Shown: positions 13,061 through 32,100 of the stretch, piece by piece
How positions within the stretch are numbered: the stretch's first letter is position 1
Layout of the letters: the number at the start of each line of letters is the position of its first letter
Source: Euglena gracilis
Taxonomy: Eukaryota > Euglenida > Euglenophyceae > Euglenales
Reading direction: 5' to 3'
DNA: 64,000 nucleotides
Assembly (NCBI GenBank): GCA_039621445.1
Contig: CP154956.1
Location: forward strand, 60,583,178-60,647,177
Made by a program: the position numbers and the translations under genes
Notes under the pieces: model-generated
Told to the model about the DNA's origin: nothing
Database searches by the model: none
What the model saw: the letters and a program-made list of their open reading frames with translations, nothing else

Positions 13061-14110
13061 ATACATGTCCCCAGAAAGCTGGCCTCTCACTGTAATTTGG
13101 GGAATACCTACCTACTAACTTACCTACCTGCCCACCAACCTATCCTATCCTACCTAGCCACCAACCCACCTATCTACCTCTCTCTGTGCGTAAATGGGGT
13201 GGGGGGTGGGGGGCAGGTTTGTATGGGAATCTCTGGGGGGATGGGGGGAGGGGACCCCTTCCAAAACTAGGGGGGGGGGACCCCTCCCCTCCTCAAGTTT
13301 TCGGTCGCCGAAAATTTTGGCCGTTTTTTTTGGGGGGGGGGGGTGAAAAGGTCAGTTTTTCAGAAATTTCTCAAAAATGGTGGGGAATTAGAGGAAATGT
13401 CAAAGAACCAAATTGAAATTAAAATGCCAAATAAAAATACCAAATTGAAAAAATTTTTTAGATCCCGCAGAGGAGGAGGAGGGGGGTGGGGGGACCCCCT
13501 TCCGAAACTAGGGGGGGGGGGACCAGGTTTTGAATAGTGGTGAGCTTTTGATAAGCGCACACCCACCCCTCCATTGATCCCCCCATATAAACCGGCCCAC
13601 TCCATGGAGCTCTTTTGACTGAAATGCAAGGGCTTTGTGCCTGAAACGGGGCGCCGGGGGGGGGGGGGTACTCACCCGGCCAGGGGGAGCAACAAAAGAG
13701 GACTGGTGGAAGGGGTCCCTGGCCACCCACCACCCAGCAAAGTGGGCCAGAAGCGAAGTTAGCGCCGGCCATGAACAGACAAGAAGCCTTCGTGCAACTA
13801 AGGGGGGGGGGACGCTCATTTTTGGCTCAAAAAACACCTTTTCTGGGTCCGGGAGGCCAAAAAACATGGGATTGGGCAAAATTTTATTTTCGATTTTTTT
13901 CGAGTGTTTTGACCCAAAAATGACCCACAGTCCATTGGTTTCGGGCCCAAAACGGGGGGCGGGGGGGGGGGTCGAAAAACGCTCGTTTTCGCCCGAAAAC
14001 AATTTTTCCAGGTCCGGGAGGCCAAAAAACATCGGTTCAGGCAAAAAAATAACTTCGACTTTTTTTCGCCTTTTTTGATCCCAAATTGACCCAAAGTCAA
14101 TGGGTTTCAG
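13061..14110. repeat. Poly-G dispersed repeats and diverged tandem units
   Basis: 13190-13540 contains G-run/C-run elements. From about 13805 a unit of about 150 bp repeats: it begins near CGCTCATTTTTGGCTCAAAA (13812), continues through GGGAGGCCAAAAAACATGG, and recurs at about 13978. A third unit starts about 14499 and is separated from the second by MITE A copy 3. The units are diverged and non-coding. Confidence 0.65.
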
Positions 14111-14470
14111 GCCATACAATTGCTTACCGACCCCCGGGGGGGGGGGGGTGCTCCACTTTTTTAAAAACCAGTCAGTCACTCATTTTCAAAAAACCAGCCA
14201 GTCACTACCCCCCCCCCCGGGGGGGTCGGCCACTCAGAAAAAACGGCCACTTTCCAGTCACTTTAGGCCATTTTAGGCCAAAAAAAATTTTCCGGCGCCT
14301 TCGGCGCCGGGGTCACTCAAGCCACTTTTGCCCACTCCTGGCCGACCCCCCCCCCCGGGGAGGGGGAGGGGGTCCGGGCCCAAAACCAGTCAGTCACTCT
14401 GAAAAAACCAGTCACCCACCCCCCGGGGGGGGGGGGTGGGACAGTGCTTAAGCAATTGTCTGTTTCAGGC
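14105..14470. mobile_element. MITE family A, copy 3, with perfect 8-bp target duplication
   Basis: The element runs 14113-14462. It begins CATACAATTGCTTA and ends with the complement of CAGACAATTGCTTA. TTTCAGGC flanks both sides (14105-14112 and 14463-14470). It interrupts the third of three diverged tandem units, because the sequence on both sides matches the corresponding point of the neighbouring unit. The interior has repeated CCAGTCAGTCACT and the GGCGCCTTCGGCGCC hairpin, with no ORF. Confidence 0.85.
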
Positions 14471-15268
14471 TCAGAACGCGGCGCTGGCTGGTCGAAAAAC
14501 GCTCATTTTCGGCTCAAAAACAGTTTCTACGGGTGCGGGAGGCCAAAAAAAGATGGCTTTGGGCAAAAAAAATTCTTTCCATTTTTTTCGATTTTTTTTG
14601 ACTTCTGACAGTGGAAAAAGTGTACATAATGTCCCAAATTGGCCGAAAAACGGCCGTATCTCAGGCTAGTTGTTGCGGGTACAAAATACCGGTAGATGGG
14701 GCATTCCAAGGGCTTCAAATTAGGTCTCCGGACATTTCCTTTGATTTGGCTTCATTTTGGAGATATTTTGAAAATTGACATTTTTGTGCCCGAAATGGCA
14801 GAGTCCAAGGGGCGGGGCTTAAAAAGGGGGGGGGGCGGGGGGTAAGCTTCGCTCTTACCCTAAAGGGATAAGAGCTCAGCGACCCCCCCCCTACCACCTT
14901 ACCCCCCTAGGGGGCTAGGGCCCCCCCCTACCACCTACCTCATGTCTGCGGAGCTTCCCATACAACCCTTTTTCACTCTTCTTTTCACTCTCCTGTCTAA
15001 AATATCCAGTGAGGTATTTTTATCATGTTTTCCAATATTCGGTCTGGGGGTGTATAAAAACTCCGTGTCCTCTCTCCCCCAGTGGCCTTTGCACTCATCC
15101 TGACTCTCTTCCAGTAACTTCCCACATGTTGCGCGATTCTTCCTTTGACAGTTCAGACAGCGGTCTTTTTGAATTTGGAAAAACAAATGTAAAAAAAAGC
15201 ATTCAGACCGCAAACAAACTCCAGCATTGGGCCCCTGATCATACTAACACATGGGTCACTGGTCATAC
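14471..15268. other. End of tandem unit, poly-G/C block; no clear gene
   Basis: 14499-14650 is the third tandem unit. 14820-14935 is C/G-run sequence. 14935-15213 holds an open minus-strand frame with a basic end (RRVKRRVKK) that could be a downstream exon of the J-domain gene. I could not join it with a defensible splice and leave it unassigned. Confidence 0.4.
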
Positions 15269-16023
15269 TTCGAAAGCAGCGCTGATTTCTTTCATCCTCT
15301 CTTCATCCCCACCGAGTCGGTCTGGGTGATGCTCCTTTGCCAGCTGTGCAGAGGAACAAACCAGTCGATCTCCAGTACAAACAGTGGCATTCGGGACGGT
15401 CGGCAAATCCCCTGGGAGGGTAAACCACTTACCCCCCCCCCCAGGGGGAGGGTGAAAATTCGGAGCATTGGCGGGTATCAACCTCCTCCAGGTGGGTGCA
15501 CTGGGCTGGAACTGGCAGGGCACGGCCAAAAATTCGAAATGTGAAAGAGCCCGGTAGATGGGAAGATAAGGGGGGAAACTCAATTTCGAAACCCAAAATT
15601 TGAACTTTGCAGCTGGTTTCAGTCTATTTTGGAAAATTGTGGGATCTCGAGTTTCATTTTTTTCGAAAAAAAGGCTACGTTCACTGAACAAAAGTAGATC
15701 AAATCCATCGATTGATTGATGAACAATGGGGTCTGGGAAAGAAAATAATTGCTTGGTGGGCTGGACCTCTCCCCAGAAGTGAGTCACCTCAACTTACAGC
15801 AGGAACACCTTACAACAATTTCACCCTTCGTGTTGACGAATATTGAACAGAGAAATGGAAATATGCTGCAATCAAACAATGGGAACATGGATTGCATCAC
15901 AAATCCGTCAGAACGAAATCCGGCATTCTTGGCGCGGATGGATGGATGGCAGACCTGGCGATAACGGTCGCTGAGCTGCTTCGTGGTTGCTGTTTTGTCA
16001 ACACCAAAAATCTTGTAAGCCTC
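15269..16023 (-). CDS. J-domain (DnaJ-type) co-chaperone, two exons recognised, gene incomplete
   Basis: Exon 15955-16023 encodes EAYKIFGVDKTATTKQLSDR then YRQ, which is J-domain helix I and the start of helix II. Exon 15269-15343 encodes LAKEHHPDRLGGDEERMKEI then SAAFE, with the diagnostic HPD loop and the start of helix III. They join in phase 0 through a GT-AG intron, giving YRQ-LAKEHHPD as in other J domains. The upstream edge of the first exon follows CTG five bases from the splice point, fitting a nonconventional intron. The downstream exon ends at a GTATGA donor. J domains stimulate Hsp70 ATPase. I could not find the N-terminus, the rest of helix III or any localisation domain, so subtype and compartment are unknown. 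Neighbour: HCF101 lies 2 kb upstream on the same strand. Confidence 0.75.
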
Positions 16024-18010
16024 TGTGACAGCAGAAAATTCGGTGAGTCACTGAGCGACGTGGGAGTCACATTGGTTTTCGTGGAAGTTTGGCCGGAAAA
16101 AGCAAAATATATTTCTCCCATAACCAGCAGTTGAGCTTGCAACTAAATTTCGCATAAAATGAATTCCTTGTGCCACTTCAACACTTGGCCTTTTCTTTGT
16201 TTTTTTTCCCCTCCAAATTCTTTATTTGTTCGCTGGACAGAATATGAAAACAATACTCAGGACATAGTCAAGCATACCACCCTCTTTTGTAGGGGGAAAA
16301 CTTCAAAAAAGGCGACGGCAATAATCAGACAATCAGTTGCCACTTCGCAGACAACCTTAGCCAACCATTTCAGTTCACACATCGAGGGGAATGAAAGACA
16401 GAGGGACAGCAACCTGACAGAGCATGATAGCTTCGACATCTCAATGAACGAGAGCCCAACAACCTTAGCATTGCTGCATCATATTGTTGGGAAAAGATGT
16501 TGGTGTGGAACGTCGTCCATTTTTGCACAAATCAGAAAGGCCTGGGTAAGGTCATTGGGAACTAAGGACAATTTGTTGTCGGTGGGGGGGGTTCACAATC
16601 GGCAGAATCTCCGGATCATGAAAGAGAACAGCTTAAAAGCAGAACAGAGAGGGGTCCAGGGTCAAAGGGTCCAGCTCACACGTCTGTGTTTGGCTAACTT
16701 CAGGCTAACTTTCCCTGAAACGCACAAAAGATGGCATCGGTTTTTTCAGTGCTTTTCTGGATACTGGTGCCGATCGAGCAAATATCCTATCCAGCCAGGG
16801 AGGAGGTACATAGACCCAAAGAAAACATAAAAAAAAAAACGGCTAAACCAGTTTACCGGGGGGGGGGGGAGTCTGATCGTGAACAATTGCTGAAGGGAAA
16901 AACTCGCTTAAAAAAGGCCTGGAAGAATTCTGAACGAAAAATCTCGTGAACCCACTTTTAGGAAAATACAATAGAATTCACACCAAATCCCGAGGTATTC
17001 GCAAATCAAATTTCAAGAAATCGGTGCAATCCGAAATCCAAAGTGCAAAACAAAAAGGCATTCCTCCGAAGAATACATTACAAAAATTGGCGCGAAGTGA
17101 CAAATAAAATTTTTGGGCGTTCACTGATGGAAATTGGAGTTTTCTGAAATTTGCCGGGAAAAATCCTGGACAAAGTTTTGTCCAGAATTTATCCCACAAA
17201 AATTTTCTCATTCAAGCCCTCCCCCCCCCAACCGCGGTATGATTATAGATTTGATCTGCTGTGCTGTTGCTGTGCAGATAGGAACTCATTGCACCTTTAA
17301 TTTTTAAGTTCAAGCGGGAAAAATAAAAAAGAGGTTTGTGAGAAGGTTGCAGAGGCTGCGGAAAAAATGCAGAAAGGCTGCGGAAATTGCAGAAAATTGC
17401 GGAAATTGTAAAAAAAAATCTCCATATCGCTTCCCTTCTGCCTTCGTTCACCGCGTTCAGCGAGGAAATCCAAGCATCTCGATCATCCCAAAGTGGAAAA
17501 CAGCATCAACAACAACAGCAACAGCATTTGAAATGTTGAATTTCTGTGGAAACAGAAACAAGTGTTAAAGAAGACAGCACAGAAATTGTGTTATTTAGTG
17601 AACCCCCCCCCAAGCCCAATGAATGCCGAGGCGGTCCGGATGGGGGAATTTTATCAGAGATTCACTTATCATCGTATTGCTGTAAAAGGTGATAATCTAA
17701 CCCCCCCCCTACTTCTAATTTATAGGATCCAGTTTGGTTGGTCCGCCGAAGTTCATTGTACATGGGGGGGGAGGTAATGTCAGAAATACTGGTGCACTTG
17801 TGTAATTTTAACATCCTTTTTCAGAATTTAAATGATGCTGATGATTTATTTGACACTTGTCAGCTGCCCGGGGATATTTTCTCCAAAATCTCAAAAAATA
17901 TCAGTTTGCAAGGGCAAACACCAGCAGAAGACAGCGGAATGAGAATACATATGAATACAAATGCGGAGCCACAAGTCACCTTTGGCCCCAAAGAGGGGTA
18001 CGCCACAGGG
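16024..18010. other. No supported gene; possible upstream J-gene exons
   Basis: This stretch should hold upstream exons of the J-domain gene. A minus-strand frame at 16257-16439 has a hydrophobic segment (DCLIIAVAFFEVF). Another has an ATG at 17289 followed by MSSYLHSNSTADQIYNHTAV. Neither has boundaries I can defend. About 17100-17225 resembles sequence at about 56400-56520 and is a dispersed repeat. C-run tracts occur near 17220, 17595 and 17700. Confidence 0.4.
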
Positions 18011-26286
<8,276 letters not shown>

Positions 26287-26981
26287 GTGGGTGTGTGCCG
26301 GACCCCCTGCGGCGAGGGAAGGGCTTGGCACGGGTCAAATGCAGGTTGCCCGATGCGGAAACGAAACCTGCGCTGCTGCACGGTGCGCTGTGGTGATACC
26401 CCGGCATGCAAACTGTCTCCGGAGAGTACTTTTCCACAAGGGAGTGGTCGGGGCAAGGTTTATAAGAACAGTGGCCTCTGGGGAAAATGCCCACAGGACC
26501 CCATTTACGCTGCGAAAATCTGCAAAAAATGCTGCCAGTCACCATCTTCGAGTGATCTTGTGGATTGGTAATCACCCACGAAACTTGAGAAAATGCCCAT
26601 GTCTTGCTGACCTTTTCATGTGAAAAAAAAGGCGGACGCATTTCAGGGCTTCAGATCAGGTTTTGGCTGGGGTTGGGAAATCGGTCACTTTCTCTTTTAG
26701 CCACAGGGGTGCTTTGCCCCCATCTGCTGACCACCTTCTTTGCACTGGGCTCGGGACAATTGGTTTCGCAAACCGTCAGGTGGCAAAGGAGTGCCGTGTC
26801 TGCTCTGGGGAGGTCGCAGAAACCGGTGTCGAGACCTTGGGCCAGCCCCCTCGGCGCTGCCATCGCGGAGCTGTGGCAGGGGCAGGGTGGCCCAGGAGTA
26901 GACCCACGGTGGGCGGGGGCCAGGCGCCCCACCGTCCGAGCGTCCGCCACCACAAGAACGGGGGAACGGCCCGGGTGGCCG

Positions 26982-27402
26982 TCAGACCGCGGTGCCGGTG
27001 AAGCCGCACTGCGCGATGGCGGCCAGCACGGCGGCCGTCAGCGCAGCGGGCCGGGGGCAGCCGCCCCGGCCCGCACTGTGGCCCGGCCCGCCTCAAGGTC
27101 GACCGACACCGCCTCCACCCCCTGCGGCGGGGCCGGTGGGGGTCGGGGGAGGTCTGAGTGGGGAAGGCAGGGCGGCCGCAGCTCTGAGATGGCGTGAGAC
27201 TTTGGCAGCCGACCAAACACGAAGCAGGTGTGTTCCATTCCGCAATTGCGAAACGGAACACAAAAAAGCGCAAACGCGAGATCGACCGCCTCACTGGGAT
27301 CCGTAGGTTCCCCCAGTCCCCCCCCGGGGGGCACTCTCTCCCGAGCTGAACCCCACCCACCCACTTTTTTGAAAACCTACCAACCACGCCCCTGGGGGGC
27401 GA

Positions 27403-27440
<38 letters not shown>

Positions 27441-27741
27441 AACCCCCCCAAAATCGGTCCAGCCCATGGCGCCCGGGGGGGGGGGGGGTAAGCGATCCCA
27501 ACCCACCCACTCTCGAAAACCCACCCACCCACTCCTGACTCTGGGGAAGGGGACATGCAGGTGTTATAAAGAAACTATGTATGGTGGGATCCCTTGCTGG
27601 GGGTGGGGGTTGTTGCACTGCACCTCCAGACACGATAGGCTAGGAGGGTGGGCACACGTCCAGCTTGCGGAGGACGTCCGTCAGGAGGCCGCTGCAGCTG
27701 CCGCACGTCATGCCCTCCACCCGGAACTGCAACTCTGCCAT
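26982..27741 (-). CDS. Single-domain HMA copper-chaperone-like protein, with an apparent frameshift
   Basis: Exon 1 (27741-27658) starts at ATG and encodes MAELQFRVEGMTCGSCSGLL then TDVLRKLD. The MTCGSC metal-binding motif sits in the usual first loop of an Atx1/HMA fold. A GT-AG intron joins it in phase 0 to exon 2 (27121-26982), reading GVEAVSVDLEAGRATVRAG. The expected last helix and strand, AALTAAVLAAIAQCGFTGTA followed by V and stop, lie in a different frame. Exon 2 is 140 nt, one short or two over, and the shift falls in a C/G-rich stretch near 27045-27065. Read through, the protein would be about 75 residues, the usual Atx1 length. The role would be delivery of Cu(I). The frame break may be a sequencing error in the GC homopolymers or a real inactivating mutation. 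Confidence 0.7.
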
Positions 27742-29113
27742 GCGGGGGGCCGGCCCTGCAGAGTGCGATGCAGTTACTCCCGTCCCAGGTCGGCCCGGCG
27801 GGGGGCTTCCATTGACAGCCACCCCCCTCCCGCCGCCACTTATAAAACTTTTGGAAATGCTGAATAATGCACTCAACTCCTTCACATTGGTTTGTAAAAC
27901 GGTTCTCCCCAAAATTCATGTGAAATTTGCCTGTTCCGATGTCCTGCACTGCAGCTCTACAGGTGTGCAGCGATCAAGCACCCCTTCCAGGGACTTCTAT
28001 TGTCAGGTGGCTGTCAATTTTTCATGGTGTCCGATGATGTTTTATTCCATTCATTTTGGGGATAACTCACTGTTTGATGGTAGCTTTGGGCGGCTGTGGC
28101 TAAAGTGGTGAAAGCGCCTTTCCATTTTGTACTCAGTGAATATCCCCGCATAAGAGGCCGCTCAGAATCCGCAAGTCAACCCCCCCCAACAACAAAGTTA
28201 ACCCCCCCCCCCCCCCCGGTTGGGTCCCTTGGGTGGAACCGCAACTGGAAAAATTCAGTGCAAAAAAAAGCCAATAAAGCAGGAATTGGTATAAGACACA
28301 AATATGAAACGCAGACAAGGCTTCACGCCTGCCTGCCGCCCCTCCCCCCCTCGAGGGTCCGCAGAAGCGAAACCGCCGTGCGGGAGCAGAGCCGTAAGAG
28401 CAAACAAGTGGACACATGGCAGTGGAAACAAGCAGCGGATGTGGCCTGCCACCCAAGCGAATTGAGCTTGGGGAGGGGGTTGCTTGAGAGTGACGGACAC
28501 AAAAAAGGGGGGAAACCATCGCCTAAATCCAACAGAAAACCACTAATGGCTGGTCCTCGTGCTAACGGTGAAGGGTGGCTGTGCAGTGCGGCTGACAGGC
28601 TGAGCCAGGGACCTGGGCAGGCGTGCCGGGGGAGAGAGCTGGCCAGGCAGCTGTCACAACGCATGTTGGACTGCGCCGGTGCCAGGGGCTTCTCATCCAT
28701 GGGAATGGCAGTGCGCATTGACTGGCAGTTGGACATTCTGAAAATGCTTTAACCAGCACGGCAGGAGGTGTCGCGGTTCTGGCAAAACGACATGGAATCC
28801 AGAAACACACTGAGTATCCCCAAATGCTCTGAGCAGCAAACGAAATTGCAACTCATTGCCAGATCAGTTGAAGGCGATGCTTGAGGACATCGAATGGGAC
28901 GCCCCTGACCACAGGAGGCAGGAGGACAAAAAAAAAACAGGTGATCGGACCGCAGCACATCGGAAGGAAGCGGCACGCAATGAACAACGTTGCCGGCGAT
29001 CCGTGGACCTTGCCGAGGCAGGCGTCGCTTCGTGGCCGACCCTCCCAACGGAAAGGCGGCAGCAGCCGGCAATGCACTCCCCGGGATGGGGCCCCAGTGC
29101 CGCTCCTCCTCGC
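27742..29113. other. Intergenic stretch between HMA gene and FAHD copy A
   Basis: I see no exon here. It contains poly-C tracts (28200-28217) and, from 28219 rightwards, the left part of the duplicated unit, which is also non-coding in the second copy. Within the HMA gene itself the GT-AG intron carries a C-run of about 30 at 27407-27440. Confidence 0.5.
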
Positions 29114-32100
29114 TCACAACGGGGGCTGCTTCTCCACCTTCACCGTGATGGTGGCCAGAGTCGCAGGCGACCCTCCGGGGGTCTCGTTGGGCTGGTGGGT
29201 GGAAAGCGGCTACCCCACCCCCAACCCACCCGCTTTGGAAGATTGAGGAGAGATCCAGAAAGCAACGGTGGGGTGCAGGGGCACAGGAAGGGTGGCATGG
29301 GCCGGCGGCAGCCCATCACATGACATCACGTGACCCCATGTGACGTCTGCGTGACCCGCTGAACGGTGGTTCTGGAGGCCCTGGGCGGAGCAATGGCCTT
29401 CGATGCCGGCCTCGATGGTGTCCCCGGCCTCGATGGGCCCCACGCCCGCCGGCGTGCCGGTCTCCGCCAGCGCTGGCCACCACAATGCACCCCCTGCCGC
29501 GCATGACACACAAAATCACAATGTCAGATACGTTCGCATTTCGAGCCAATCGGAGATGCCCCCCTCAACAAGTGGGCGCCATGATGGAATGCCCACAAAA
29601 ATGAGTGGAGCACAGTCACATCCCCACAGGGGCACGTCCACTCACTCACTCACTCACCAAGGCTGTTCAAGCTTCGGAAACCCCGCCAGCTGAAGCGGTG
29701 AGGTTGGCCACTCGGGTTCCGGAAACTGCTTGCAAAGTACCAGAAATCGCTGGTGAGTCCAAAACAACAACAACAACAACAACAACAACCAGTCAGCCAC
29801 TCTGTATCTTAGGCGGTTCACTTCGCACTGAGCTCACAAAAGTCGACTTGCCATGCGCAATCGCGCAGTGCGAGACCTGTGTGAAACCACAAAGTCTGTG
29901 GAATGACAGGCGGTAATTTCAGAAATGCACACGGCTCTTCTCGCAATTTGGATTGGAACCTTCGAATTCGCTTCGTGCCCAATGCCCGGTTTCGCGGGTT
30001 TTGAGGCATGTGTTTTCATCCAAAAATATAATCCAAACGACCCCCAAAAAGCCACAATTCCGAAATGTTCTACCACCTGGGAGCTGATTGACAAGTTCAC
30101 AGCTCCGAAGAGCATCCGCCGGCAACAACTGCTGCCGGAATGACTGCTTTTTAGGACCAAAATGACGGGTTCAGAGGTGTCCAGAATTCTACCACCCTTT
30201 CGGCGTATATTGAAAGGTTCTGATTTGTAGTACAAATCAAGAGCATACGACCCCGGCCAGAAAAAAAACTGAATGCAGGTCTCCGCGAACACTTGAAACT
30301 CAGTCTGCAAAAGGGGGTTGACTGGAGGCATTCCTCAACAACTGGAATCAGCTGATGTCCTCGGCCATACCAGGGTTCAAAATACGTTTCAGGGGGACAT
30401 GGCAGATGGCACCCTATCATACATCCATTTCGGATAAGCTAAAAATCACGTCAGGAAATGGTCCCAACAAGGTTAAATTTACTGTGTTAATTGCGCGATC
30501 AGGTTAAAAAAAACAAAAAATTTGCTTGCACAATTGCACAAAGGAGTGGAAATTTCAATCACTTGTGAGTTTCAAAGAAAATACAATTCCTTATCTCCAA
30601 TTGTCAAGTAGATGCTGAAAAAGGGGCCTTCACGTACGTACTCTACACATCGGTGAAAGCAAGGGCACCTGTTACTGTTCAAATCACTATCTACTGTGCT
30701 TTGCCTCAGCACCTGTCCGCCACAACATCTGCCGCAATGGATCCTGCCGGCCGACAGACAGAGTTTCCGAGCAGCCTCATTTCCCGTGCAAATCAGGGGG
30801 CGCAGTACTCAGCCTGCAATTCAAACACATTTGGGGGCACAAACTCGGTACACCAACTCCTTTGCACACTGTTTCACAGCCCATTCAGTGGCAATGTGCC
30901 CCCTTCGACTTCACGATAAAGATGGGTCACCGACTTCCCCCCTCTGGAGAAAAAAAAACCTGAAAAACATCCTTCTGCACGTCTTCCAACCCTGGCTGTC
31001 AGAGCCCTTCCCCGCTGGCCGGTCGTGGGCACTGAAATTGGTGCCCTCATATTTCGGTCGTTCCGACACTCTGAAAACGCTAATAACTCTCTCACCACAT
31101 TCCGGACCTTCCACCTTCCCAAACCGGTGCACCATGGATTTTGTTCACTGGTGCACATCCCCTAGTCCGAGAGTCTATGCAGGATATGGCAAAAAAAGAG
31201 TCTGTTTCAGAAATCTATTTCACAGGGCTTTCGCCGGTTTAAAAACAAAAAAGAGGGTCCTTTTTTCCAAGAGGTTCTTGGCACAGTCCCAGGCTGCCAG
31301 CACCAGGAGAAAAAAATCGTCTGAAAACCCACCCCTCAGCCCCGCTGTTGTGTTTTTCGCGTGTTTTTCCCCATTCTTGGACTGCAAGGCATCGTCTCTG
31401 TCCATCGCCGAAACATCGTGAAAAACACGTGCCAGCAGCTGATAAAAGCCAGAGAAATGGGGGCTTTGGGCGTCTCCCAGGGGTCACTTAAAAACTAGCC
31501 GGCGCCGCCCTGGTCCAAAACACACACACACACACACAAAAAAAAGAGGGTCAATCTCGTTTTTGGGAGATTGAATGGAGCGCAAAAATCACTTTTAGAA
31601 TTGGCGTGATTGCGCAAAGAACTTCGTAAAAGCTCAAATGCGAAATAGACCACCTAAATGTATCGTCTGGGACAAACAGCAGGGGTATTTCGCACCAAAC
31701 GCCCCAACCAACCCCACCCAACACACCTTTGCAAAATGGAAGGCCTGCCACAGGCTGGGACTCATCACCTCACCAACGCGGTACCCCACACCCCCGCTTT
31801 TACAAATGCGGAGGTCCAACTGCAAACGCCCATCATTTTAGGGGCGGCCCAGGGGCGCCTTTGTTTACCTTTAAGGTGAGGCCAACGCTGCACAGCAACA
31901 GGTCCCCCGGCTCCAGCGTCATGACAGAGGAGCAGAAGCGGATGAGGTTGGGGACGGAGTGCAACATGGTGCCCGCCTGTCCGGTCTGCCGGCGCACCCC
32001 GTTCACGTCCAGGTTGGCCCCGAATAGCTCAACGCACACAGTATCACGACATGGACCTTCGAAAAACGAATTGCAAAAAAACACCCACAAAAATGCAAAA

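Noticed and set aside
12661-13095. Long Cys-Val/Tyr-Met and Thr-His/Asp-Arg-Gln open frames on both strands
   Set aside because: They are translations of CA, GACA and CATA microsatellites with no other content. The same applies at 22541-22810, 25272-25932, 43399-43701 and 57763-58268.
16257-16439. Membrane protein exon with DCLIIAVAFFEVF
   Set aside because: A single hydrophobic frame in AT-rich DNA without defensible splice sites or a joining exon.
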